The notes under the pieces were generated by a model. The model ran no database searches. It saw nothing but the letters and a program-made list of their open reading frames with translations, and was not told the DNA's origin. Source: Cryptomeria japonica (Eukaryota > Streptophyta > Pinopsida > Cupressales > Cupressaceae). From it: a stretch of DNA of 64,000 nucleotides. Both the position numbers and the translations under genes were made by a program. Of this stretch, positions 21,190 through 31,152 are shown piece after piece (position 1 is the stretch's first letter; every line of letters begins with the position of its first letter). The stretch covers positions 315,484,456 to 315,548,455 of the forward strand of contig NC_081407.1 in NCBI RefSeq assembly GCF_030272615.1. The letters run 5' to 3'.

Positions 21190-22940
21190 ATGAGTTTTAC
21201 CACTATTAGCCCTACCTATTCTATTCCCGTTAGATGAAGCATTAGAATTAAAGCTTCCCAAGGTTTAATTGCCAAGGAGATAGAGCCTGATTTGGGTGAC
21301 TTCTTTAATGAGGATCATGCTAATTCTTCCCATCCTAATCATGTGCCTATTTACCCCATTGATGGATCCCATGATGAAGAAGAAGCTTTAACTAGGGTTT
21401 ATTTAGATCAACTTTCCACATTGGACAATCAATTTGATAGCTTTCAACAATGGATGTCCCAAGAATACCCTAATAGTGAAGCTCTTCCATTAATTGAAGG
21501 TCTTAAGCACATGCTTCAAAGTGATAATAATGAAATTGATATATTGTGTGGCATTGTATATATTGTTGATTCTAATTTCATGCCTATCAAGAGTTGTGTC
21601 GAAACCCTAGGTTACTCACAACCTTCAACACAATTCTATTCCTCTATTCCTTTGACCAATCCTATGACTAGTATTCCTACTTTCACATCTAACATCATGG
21701 CCACTTCAACTCAAAATTTCATTCCTATAACCATAGATCATGGGGCCAATCCCTCTTCTTCATTTAATCCCCCATCGTTACCTATGTCTTCTGTAAGTGT
21801 TCCTACTATTTCTCAACCAATTAGTGTGACACAAGGGGGCAATTCCTTCAACACTTTTATTCCTCCTTTGAGTGTCCCTTCTTTTAACCAATCAACACCA
21901 ATTCCTACTTATCATAGTGTCCCACCACCTTATTCTCAGTCCATGCCTTCTTTCAACAACATCACACCACCTTCTCAATCACCTATGTCTAAGATGAATT
22001 CTTCCACCGAAATGCAATCAACAATCTCTCCCAAATTGTGTCTTCCTTACAACAACAAATTGCTTCCATGAGTCAATCCAAGTTTAGTGTGCCCACCTTT
22101 GATTTTGGGAGCTCACTTTCTCTTGATATTGTTAAATTTGTGCTACCTAAACATGTTGAGATCCCTCAATTAGAACTATGTAATGGAAAAGGTGATCCTC
22201 TTATGCATGTCAAAACATTTCAAACCTTGTGTACTAATTTTGCTTATGATCAACGATTGCTTGTAAAATTGTTTACAAGAACAGTAAGAGATAAGGCTTT
22301 ACAATGGTATTTCTCTTTTCCTTCTTATTCTATCACTTCCTTTCTACAACTAGCAAATGCTTTCATCCAACAATTTCAAAACAACATTGATCCTAAAATC
22401 ACTTAACTGATTTAATGTATTGTAAACAAGGTGTTAAAGAAAAAGTGATTGATTTCATTGGTAGATATAAGAATTCATGTGCTCAAATTTCTTTATTTAC
22501 AAAAAGATATCGGGGAAAAGCTTCTTTTGTCTGAGTTTACTTCCTTTCCGTAGTTGTGCGCAACGCTCCACAATTATATACTGGCTATGAGTCAAATGGA
22601 GAAATCTACTCCTATGGCTCCGAGTGATAAGGGAGAGAGTGTTCAAAAACCATTTGCAAAGTTCAAACCAACAAAAAGTTCAATGATCCAATCAACAAAA
22701 ACCATGTGAATACTATAAGAGGTGTGCCTCCTATTTCTAATTTTTTCCAAAAACAAAGATAGTTTACTTCTTTGAATGAATCTTTGCATAGTATTATGTC
22801 TTAGTTATTGCATAGAAATGTTATCAAACTTCCTCCTATAAAACAAGTTGATCCTTCCAAACTTGCATCTCCTCATTTTGATTACAATTCATTTTGCCAA
22901 TTTCATCATCAACTTGGTCATGATACTGAGAAATGTTTTG
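21190..22940 (+). pseudogene. gag: Element D gag
   Basis: I place the start at the ATG at 21190 (MSFTTISPTYSIPVR). A TGA at 21235, probably from CGA, interrupts it, and the long open part begins at 21292. The N-terminal third is acidic. The middle is Ser/Pro/Thr-rich (about codons 120-290). A one-base frameshift near 22050 leads to MSSLQQQIASMSQSKFSVP and then a Gypsy capsid-type domain (CNGKGDPLMHVKTFQTLC, KLFTRTVRDKALQWYFSFP, LANAFIQQF). After 22406 more frameshifts and stops occur, but CKQGVKEKVIDFIGRYK is readable. A knuckle-like FCQFHHQLGHDTEKC is at about 22895. Confidence 0.78.
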
Positions 22941-23860
22941 CATGGAAATATAAGGTTTAAGACTTGATTGATAATAATACTATATTTATGGCAGGTGTGA
23001 ATAATAAAAGGAATAAATCAGTTGCTCCTCCTAATCAAAATATTAACATTTTCACCGATCCCTTGCCATCTCATACCTCTAATGTTATTCAAATTGCACC
23101 TAGTTCTCTCTCTTCTAAAACACTCATTTGTATGGTTCCAAACTTAGTTAACATGGTAGAAACACAAGATTTGCCTAGGGGTCCTTGTATTACATTTGAC
23201 CCTAGCGAGACCATTAGAGCACCAAATGGACCTTTATACATAGTTGCAAAGGTTAAGGATATCTCTTGCCACAATATCCTGATTGATCCCTCTTGCACAA
23301 TTAATGTCATAACTGAAGAGTATCTTTTTTCTTTATGATTGCATAAACCATAATATGATTCTTATAATGTAGTTGTGAAGTTATTTGATGGCTTCTCTTG
23401 TCCTACCATTGGTTCTATCACCCTTCATGTCAAAGTCCATACTAAATCCATGGATGTTGACTTTGTTATCATACCTTCCTCTGAGAAATTTTGTGTGAAG
23501 TTGGGATATCCTTGGCTATCTTCCATGAAAGCTATTGCTTCTCCATTCCACAAGTGTCTTAAATTTCCTCACAATGGAGAAATCAAAACCCTAAACCATA
23601 GCTTATTTCATCCATCCGAAAGAAGCCCTGGTGTTCCTATTGATCTCTTTTGGCCTAAACAATTTCAATCTCTTCCATCAAGGAGCAATGCTCTTTTTCA
23701 ATCTTATAAAAAATGGAAGAATGATATAATTTTATCCTTAATTCAACCTAGATCACCAGCACTTGACATTCCTATTATTCTTCAAGATGAGGTTCTTCCT
23801 CTCTCGGATAGAACTAATCTCCCTCCAAAGGGAAATTGTCCACCTACTCTATGGATGTGA
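22941..23860 (+). pseudogene. pro: Element D protease region
   Basis: Two in-frame-like pieces (22964-23338, 23375-23860) match the E copy nearly word for word. They read DLIDNNTIFMAGVN, then ITFDPSETIRAPNGPLYI, then LIDPSCTINVITEEYL. After a frameshift and stops near 23338-23375 come KLFDGFSCPTIGSIT, KLGYPWLSSMKAIASPFHK and CLKFPHNGEI. The fold order fits a retropepsin, but the active-site loop reads DPS, not D-S/T-G. It lies directly downstream of gag, as expected for gag-pro. Confidence 0.72.
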
Positions 23861-24588
23861 CTTTACCCTCTCTTAAGGAGAATGACAATCTTCTTCCTAA
23901 GATTATACTTATACGTCCTCCTCATTATGGACTTGGTCTCCTCCCTACACCTAATATTCCTCCTTTCTATGGTGCAGTTCCACCTCCTTCCTCTTATCAA
24001 GAGAAGAGGTTTGCTTCTCCTATTGTTCAACCAAAAAGACCTCAACCTAAATCTTCCACTATTAAGGAGAAACCCATTCCTTCTTCTGCACATGTTCCTC
24101 CTTCTTCTCAACCTTCCACTAAGACTCGACAAAACCATTGTGCGAGAGAACACCGACAAAGATGCCATGTTCAAGCTCGTGAAGCTATCCCTCCAAATAC
24201 TCAATCTCCTTAGACTCCAATAGTTGATATGATTTCCTTTTCTCCTAAGAAATATGTTCAACCAATATCTCCAAATCATAAGTTGCATAAAACATGTGAA
24301 GGTTTTACTCCTATTCATGTTCTTGCTTCTCTTTCTTTAAACTTTGATGCAGAAATGAGTGAAAATGTTATTCATAATCAAAATACAACTCTTAATGCTT
24401 TTGACAGTGAGCATGAATATATTGATGTGAATAAACATTTATTGGATGATTTTTCACAAACTTTAATCCTAGCTCCTCGAATCAAACAAAGTTACTTACT
24501 ACATGAGAATAGTCCTTGTTTGGATCTTGTGATAGCTCCATCTGTTGTGCTCGATATCGCTCCTCTAGCATGTTGCTCGCCTTCTTGA
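23861..24588 (+). pseudogene. Element D Pro-rich ORF downstream of protease
   Basis: Two frames (about 23836-24213 and 24229-24588) follow the protease. The first is rich in Pro and Ser (LPTPNIPPFYGAVPPPSSYQ). It includes HYGLGLLP, which could be a worn counterpart of the G-patch-like segment of element H at the same place. The second (YVQPISPNHKLHKTCEGFTP) has no recognised domain. Both frames end before any RT would begin. Overlapping frames on both strands are shadows. Confidence 0.45.
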
Positions 24589-26349
24589 AATAGTGATCAA
24601 CACGATCAAGAGGCAAATGGCGTGCTAGATTAGCAATGTTAGCACTGCAAATCTTCTCTCTCCTTTCTTTCTCTTTTGTGACCATTCTTCCATGTGTATC
24701 CTTGTTCTTCTATTGTTCCCTTAAAATGTCTACTTGGGGGTGATGCAAAGTATTGAGATCTATCTAGGTCTTGGTGCAGGAGCACCTAGGTACAAGAGCA
24801 CTACCATGAGGTACATTTGCAATAAAGAAATATTGGAAGATAATCAAGTCATTTTTTATATTGTTATAATGTTACTAAGGTTATTGAACCAACATATGTA
24901 AGGCTATAAAGCCAATTTGCAAAATTTGTCCACTAGAGGCCTAGATTGGTCAAAAGGTCAAAATCATATAATAGGTCATGAAAAGGCACTAAATATGTCA
25001 TTTGGACATGTATTGAATGTTTTTATAAAGACACGAAGTCATTTGTGAAAAAGTGTAAAAGTTCCCTTTGGTCTGAGGTATTTTTTTTATATTTTTGGAA
25101 GTTATGAAGGTCTTAAATGGAGTTGCTGGAAAGGGTTTGTAAAATATGATGCCCTAGCAGGCAACAAGCATACATTTTCTAGATTTATGACAGTCAAAAT
25201 TGGTCTCGGTGCAGAGGTGATAACTTTTTATTTCACTGTTGGATCTTTATGAAGTTTTTATATGTGGTTCTTAATAAAGCTTGCTAAATCTCTACTGGAG
25301 AGATTGGCCAAATCATTTCTTGTTTGGAAGTTATTAATGACTCAGTGCAGGTATGGAAAACTATCATGTGAATGACAATCACCTTGATGATAGTGAATTG
25401 GATTCTTTCAATGAAAAATGATGTTTAATGGTTTGCAAAGGTATAGATGATTGGATATGTTTGAGACAACATTAATTAACTCCTTTATCATGCATGGAAG
25501 TATGACTATTGAGATGTGATATATTACCTTGAATTTATGGTATATGAGCTTGATGTTTTAGTACCTTGATAAAGAGTGTTGGATGAACTTGACATGGATT
25601 TGGATGAAAGTAATATGACAATATGAGAAATTTTAATGTGTTTATGCCTCTAATATTGAAGATATTGTGTTGAAGATTGAACTCCATGTTTTCTTTGGGG
25701 TTCTTGGGTGGTTTTTCATGATGCTCTGCATCAGGTCTCTTTCATGTTAACTCAAAAGACATCCTCTCTTCCCTTTCTTCTAAGGTAGGGTCCTTCTTTG
25801 GGGAATGAATATTATTATATGCATATACATACATGATATACATGAGTTATCATACAACATACTGACCCCGAGGAAAGCGACACTTCCTCATGTTTTATGT
25901 TCATTATCCTTGGGTTTATACCTCGATTGGGGGCTAAATCATTTCAATAACATGCTCCATTTCTTTTCTCTCTATTGGGTGTATCCTACCTTAAATCAAT
26001 CACTCCCGATAAGGCACATGTGATCGCTTTAACATGGGGGCATACACTCTTCTCATTCTTTCCTTCTTGTGATACTTAGAATTACTTAGTGAACTTCTCT
26101 TTGCTTTGTAATCTTTTTATCCTTTCTTTCATGACTCATAGTGAAGGGAACTATTCTACTTGCAGTCATGGTTCTCCCCTTCTCGATCTTCCCTTTTACT
26201 TTCTCAAGAAAAGTTGTAAGATCCTCAGTCCACTGGGGGCTTGGCACATCTTGCCTCCTTGACGTGGTGAAAGTCTTTCAATCTTGTTTCCTTGTACTTT
26301 ATCGATGATATGGGCTTACGCTTATACTCCTGCTAAAGTGGGGGCTAAA
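24589..26349 (+). other. Element D 3' internal region, no pol
   Basis: About 1.75 kb where a Gypsy element should have RT, RNase H and integrase, but no such motif is visible in six frames. A minus-strand frame, 24685-24482 (67 codons, KEKERREKICSANIANLARH), could be a scrap of an antisense ORF. From about 25860 the text has CTGACCCCGAGGAAAGC and repeated TTGGGGGCT words (25931, 26233). It ends with AAAGTGGGGGCTAAATG (26335-26351), the polypurine tract. Confidence 0.6.
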
Positions 26350-26354
26350 TGTAA

Positions 26355-27589
26355 TGTCATAAGATTCTGACCCTAGAAATTTATGACTTCATTAAGGTCC
26401 TCATGCATGAAAACTCAAATCCTTTAGCTTGATTGGAGACCGGAGAGTGCTCAGCTTGTGAAAACTGCTTCTTCCTTGGCCTCTGCATCACTATGTCCAC
26501 ACTCTACCCTAGAGAAAGGGATAGGATAGGGGTGTGGTTCCCCTATCCCCCCTTGGATAGGGGCATGGCACCCTTGTTCTCCCAAAATAGGGGCATAGAG
26601 CCCCTGTCCCTACCCTATTTTGTGGCAGGACCTTTCTTGTGCAAGCATTGTGGGTTGTGCAGTGAGTGGGAAATCTCCCCATGTCGGCCTGTGATAAAAT
26701 TAAAATCATTCAAAAATTTATTTAAAGGGCATTCATCCTCTCATTTGCATAAGTGGAATTTTGATGAGGTCATGTTTCTTAAGCGATCAAGCATTCAAGA
26801 GAATTCAAGCATTCTTTTCCAACATTGAGCATTCTCAAGTGTCCCTTCAAGGCTAGGTATTGCATTCAAGTCAAGAATTCAACCATTAAAGAGGAGATTT
26901 ATTTCAACATTTATTCCACACAAGCATTTCTATCAACATTGCTACTACAACCTCCCTTGAGGTGATTTACAATTCAGTATTTCATTTACATCTACTTGCA
27001 AGTACTTTCTTTCATTACTTGGTTAATTCTAAATCTGGAGTTTGACCTAAAGGCAAACCCCCAATCCCAACACATTCCCCTCTCTTTTCTGTGTGTAGGT
27101 TGCAGGTGCGCAGTTGTACTTTCGGATTCAGAATTCATTTATAGAGGTGGAAAAACCCTTTTTGTTTCATGGATTTTTTGGAGGACCCTGTACATTCCCA
27201 CCATGGTCTAGACAACTTTTCATCAAACTTGTAGGGCGATTTCGTCTCAACATTTTACTGCCAAATCTAGGTGCACAACTTCATCCCATTTTTAGAACTC
27301 AATTTATAATCAATTATTTGTCACTTTTGCACTACATAATTCAATTAATTTAAATTGCTTTCCAAATCAAATAAAAAGGGAATAAGGGGATCATCATAAC
27401 ATCCTTAATTCATTCAAAATTCAATGTATCATATTTGTGTGGAGATTGGATCTAGTGAATTACCCCTTATCTCCCTAATGTAATGGTGAAAAGTACTTGA
27501 AGGATAATCAATAGTGAAACTCTCATCTCTCTTTGAGGGAAAGGGTTAGTTTTCCTCTTGATCTATCACTCACTATTTTCCCACCATCA
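26355..27589 (+). repeat. Element D 3' LTR
   Basis: Direct repeat of the D 5' LTR without the insert (1235 bp). It carries the G-rich GGATAGGGG repeats at 26517-26632 and the GGACCCTGTACATTCCCACCA block at about 27181. The intact pre-insertion site for the 463-bp retroposon is at about 27405. Confidence 0.87.
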
Positions 27590-27680
27590 CAAGCCATAAC
27601 CAATGAATCCTCAAAAGAGAATTGACCAGCTTATGCAGCAAGAGTAACACAACAAAAGCAACAATAAAAAATAGAAATAT
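27590..27680. other. Unassigned 91 bp between elements D and G
   Basis: A-rich sequence that matches neither neighbouring LTR. It could be the rest of the element E target or older flanking DNA. The last five bases, AATAT, would be the left half of the target duplication of G. The right half is not in the window. Confidence 0.4.
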
Positions 27681-28213
27681 TGTTGGAATTTGCATGAAGA
27701 TTGCATTGATGAACTATTATGTTGTCATTGATGTCAATTATAACTGGTAATGATGTTGTTATGTTGTTGTTTTGCAACTGATAGGTGAGCTAGTGAAGGA
27801 AACCAATATTACTTGAGAAGCAATGAGATCAACCAGTAATCCTACCTGTTGATATGCCAAACCCTAACCAATGGAGCTTGGTGAATCGGTTGTATTGGGT
27901 TATGATCAAATAATGAGTGGTATTGATTATACCACATATGCATGTTGTATGTGAATAGTTTCAAATGGTTTTTGGCGTGTAGATATAACGGTTTTATCTT
28001 GGGAATGAGAGAGTACATTGCATGAAGTAGAAACCGCGTGATGAGTTACAAGGATTGATGGATCAGTGATCAAGGAGCGATCGAGGTTGTCTTGAATCAT
28101 GTGCAATGATTTCTATGTAATCTAATAGTCATACTTGAACCAATTTGTTTGTAATCTCTATGAGATCTTAGGTTTGTGATGTGTTACCGACCTATTGTTT
28201 TGCTTATAAGGTC
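27681..28213 (+). repeat. Element G 5' LTR, left part
   Basis: Starts TGTTGGAATTTGCATG and runs to the F insertion site at AGGTC (28209-28213). Joined to 36050-36916 the LTR is about 1400 bp, close to the size of the C LTR. No second copy in the window confirms it. The call rests on the TG start, the PBS at 36919 and the F target duplication. Confidence 0.8.
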
Positions 28214-29380
28214 TATTGGCATTTTTGATGATTATGTTGTGATTGTTATTGATGGACACACACTTGTATTGAGATCCCCTTTATATGTATGAGCTTATGC
28301 TCAACCGGTATGTTGTATACTAGTCTCTAGACTAGTGATTTTGTAGAATGTGTCTCTTGGTCATAAGCGGCATGTCGACCCCAAGCAGTTCACAGATCAC
28401 AAGTAGTATGAGGGAGCAAAGCGGTACAAGGGAGAAAAGCAGCACAACACATTCTTACCAGTCTTCATTTGTGACAAACCGGCAACCGGTATTTTGTATG
28501 AACCGGTAATACTCTGTGATGAGTTACCAACTGACATTTTGTGATGAGTTACCAATCCACCGACTATTTGATAGTGCCGACACATTGATGGTGATTCTTG
28601 TGTCATGTTACTAAGTATGTCTAGATTCATTGAACCTAGGAAATTATAATTTAATCCTATTGGACCGACATGAAATTAGATTCCTTTAAAAGGACATCAT
28701 GTCTAGGGTTTTAAGTTGTTGCTGAAAGGGTTAATGTTGAGCTAGGGTTTGAGGTGGAAGTTGAGTTGTTGTGAGAATGATCTTATTTGAGAAGATCGAG
28801 TTGTAACTGTGAGAGAGAGAGAGAGAGAGAAGACTGAAGTAATGCTAGAATGCATTAGCTGTGAGCAATACTGGATCTAACCAAGCAGTTTGTGCTATTA
28901 GATAGATCAAACACTTGTTGATTACTCACATCTTTGACAAGTCTGTAGCCCTTAACCGGGTAGGCCTCAAAGCCTTTGTAAAATCCTCTAACAAGGTGGT
29001 TCACACATGTGAATCTAAAATCCTCTAACAAGGTAGTCTCTAATTGGACTTATCTCCTAATAGAGATTGAGATTCCTAACAGGATCTGTTCTGGTAAAGA
29101 ACATTGTAAGACCTTAACCGGTCTAGTTTCTATTATGCAGATAGTGACTTGTGAGTTCCATCTCACTGTGGTTTTTCCCAGTTGGGTTTCCACGTCAAAA
29201 TATCTTGTGTTATGGTTGTATTGCTTTTGTGGGTGAATGCTTTATTCACATTTTGGTTTGCATGTGTGGTAACCAGTTTGACTGTCATATTGCTTTACCG
29301 GTTTATCTTTAGACTATGTAAGTGTTTTTGTGCAATAGTTTTTGGCATACTAATTCACCACCCCCTCTTAGTATTCATCA
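28214..29380 (+). repeat. Element F 5' LTR
   Basis: Direct repeat of 34873-36044. It starts TATTGGCATTTTTGATG (3' copy TGTTGGCATTTTTGATG) and ends TATTCATCA. It carries a (GA)10 run at 28811-28830 and CCTCTAACAAGGT-type repeats at about 28945-29100. The GTGGTTTTTCCC / GGGTTTCCAC motif is at 29168-29194. Differences from the 3' copy are few, by eye a few percent. Confidence 0.93.
28811..28830 (+). repeat. (GA)10 microsatellite in F 5' LTR
   Basis: Ten GA units. The equivalent place in the 3' LTR (about 35468-35479) has about six. The two LTRs were identical at insertion, so the tract changed length since. Confidence 0.9.
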
Positions 29381-29382
29381 AT

Positions 29383-29394
29383 TGGTATCAGAGC
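29383..29394 (+). promoter_or_regulatory. Element F primer-binding site
   Basis: TGGTATCAGAGC two bases (AT) after the LTR end, the same layout as in elements C and G, and matching the initiator Met-tRNA 3' end. Confidence 0.93.
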
Positions 29395-29430
29395 CAACCT
29401 TTCTATAAGTTTAACCACTTGGAAAGAGAT

Positions 29431-30708
29431 ATGGGGGAATACACCTTGAGGGAACTTACTCAACAGCTCACTAAGTCTGATCAAGCCTATGATGATCTTA
29501 TGGTCAAATACAAGGCATCTCAAGCAAAAAGAAGAGAACATGCAGAGAGGCTGATGGAACTATCTGAAAGTAGTTCTGAAGATGAAGCTAACATGGAAGC
29601 CATGATTGCTGAAGTGAATAAGCTGAATGATTCAAACTCCAATCTGAGAAAGGAATTGGAGGGACTGACTATTCGGTTTAGTCAAGAGCTTGAGAACTGG
29701 AGAAAAGCTGAAGATCAGATAAAGGATAGAGATCATGAGATCTCCAAGTTGAAACAAGAGATTAGTGCACTGACTGCTTGCCTTCATGAGAGAAGAATGG
29801 AAAAGGAAGACATGCAAGGAGAACTGAACATAGCCATCACTGAAAATGCAAGTCTAATGGAGACAAATACTTCTATTTCCAAAGAACTCTTTGAGTCAAA
29901 GGAAATACTTGCTAAGTTTAGAAAAAGTACTATCAAGCTAGAGCAAAAGCTTGAGTCATCTAGACCGACAAAGAATACCAATGGTCTTGGTTTTTTTGGA
30001 CATGAGGAAGGAGAATCCTTAGGAACAAATGCTGAAGCATCAAAGAAGCAACCGACACTCAAAGGAAAAGGTAAGCAAAAATTCAAACCTGTTTACTTTA
30101 ACTGTCTTAAAGAAGGACACACTGCCAATGTATGTAGGAGCAAAGCCTACAATAATTTTCCTTATTTCATCAACAATGTACCTAGATTCAATAAGTTCAA
30201 TGGTCATTGTTATGCATGTAACAAGTTTGGGCATAGAGCATTTGAATGCAGCTCTGTAGTGGATAACACTGGAAGATATCCTCAGAGGACCCAAGGAACT
30301 GGTCCTGAATCTTTTATGAACCAGAACCACAACCGGTTTAATGACTTTAATCATCAGTCAAGAAGCGATGGTTATCAAGCGGCAACTGGATGGAGAGAAA
30401 GTTGTATGATCTATCATGGTCATGGTCACACTGTTGCAACATGCAGAAGAAAGAATGGAAACATGTACAATGGACCTTGGAGAGCACCTGGACTTGTTTA
30501 CTATCACTACAACAAACCGGGTCACATTGCATGATTCTGCAGAAGTAGAAAAAGTATATCTGATGATATACTGGTCACTCAGGAAGGAGAAATAGATGTT
30601 GAAAAAGTTCAAGGAGACATGAAGAAAACATAGAAGAAGAAACCAATATTGTCGGAAGAGGCACCAGTTTCTGCACCTAGTGTGGAAATATCAGAACCAA
30701 CAAACTAA
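29431..30708 (+). pseudogene. Element F gag-like protein: coiled coil plus zinc knuckles
   Basis: I choose the ATG at 29431, 37 bases after the PBS. An open frame upstream of it is LTR sequence. Residues about 1-190 are charged heptad-like sequence (LTQQLTKSDQAYDDLMVKY, LRKELEGLTIRFSQELENW), a probable coiled coil. No UBN2 gag core is seen. The C-terminal half has four knuckle-like units: YFNCLKEGHTANVC, CYACNKFGHRAFEC, CMIYHGHGHTVATC and YYHYNKPGHIA-stop-FC. Only the second is a full CCHC. The others have Tyr where Cys belongs. TGA at 30532 and TAG at 30631 interrupt, and the frame ends at TAA 30706. It is probably an RNA-binding nucleocapsid-type protein. Confidence 0.75.
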
Positions 30709-31152
30709 CCCTCAAAGGCTTAGAGGGAGGAAACAGTGAAATGCTTTCGAACCCGTGGTTGACACCGGTAAAAGACCTTAACCAGTATGTTATACCTATC
30801 ACTTGGCAGAAGATTGGAAACAGTAAAAAGGCAAATTAGGGTTTACACAATAATAGAGAAGCATTAATGACGGTAGGTGAGAGACATGTATAAATGCAAT
30901 TTTCAAATCATTTCTCACTATCTGTTTTCGAGCAAAGAAAAATTTTCAAGTGCAGAGCGAAGAAAAGACGATTTGAGCTTAGATTTTAGGAAATTGGATA
31001 ACCTTGAAAGAGATTCAAATCTAGTTTGCAAGCGGTAGTGGAGAACTCAAAGCGGTGATTTGGCATCCGACGGAGAGCGAAGTGAGGTAGAATCAGGAAG
31101 CCCTAAATTCGCATTTGAAAGGTATTTTTCATGTTCTTGAAATACTCTTCAA
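30709..31152 (+). promoter_or_regulatory. Spacer with TATA-like element upstream of F ORF2
   Basis: 444 non-coding bases separate the two F ORFs. A TATA-like TATAAAT lies at 30889-30895 (context GACATGTATAAATGCAATT), 258 bases before the ORF2 ATG at 31153. The downstream part is purine-rich like a leader. This suggests, but does not prove, a separate promoter for ORF2 or the trace of a captured gene. Confidence 0.4.

Larger units (their letters stand above)
18359..27589 (+). mobile_element. Ty3/Gypsy element D, gag-protease only
   Basis: Two long terminal repeats, 18359-20070 and 26355-27589, begin TGTCATAA and end CCACCATCA. Once a 463-bp insert plus its 13-bp duplication is removed, the left copy is 1236 bp against 1235 on the right. 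The interior has a PBS-like site, a long AT-rich leader, gag, protease and a Pro-rich ORF, then 1.7 kb of non-coding DNA and a polypurine tract. I find no reverse transcriptase, RNase H or integrase motifs on either strand. It is therefore probably a non-autonomous or internally deleted member of the Tat-like Gypsy group. No 5-bp duplication is seen (TTTAG on the left, CAAGC on the right). Confidence 0.8.

Noticed and set aside
23863-24318. Basic minus-strand ORF opposite the D Pro-rich region
   Set aside because: Arg/Leu-rich shadow of Pro/Ser codons with no domain.
26433-26828. ORFs within the D 3' LTR (131 codons plus, 66 codons minus)
   Set aside because: They lie in LTR sequence with G-rich repeats. 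The 5' LTR copy does not keep the frame.
29182-29430. Upstream extension of the F gag-like ORF
   Set aside because: It lies in the 5' LTR and PBS. The start that fits retrotransposon structure is 29431.
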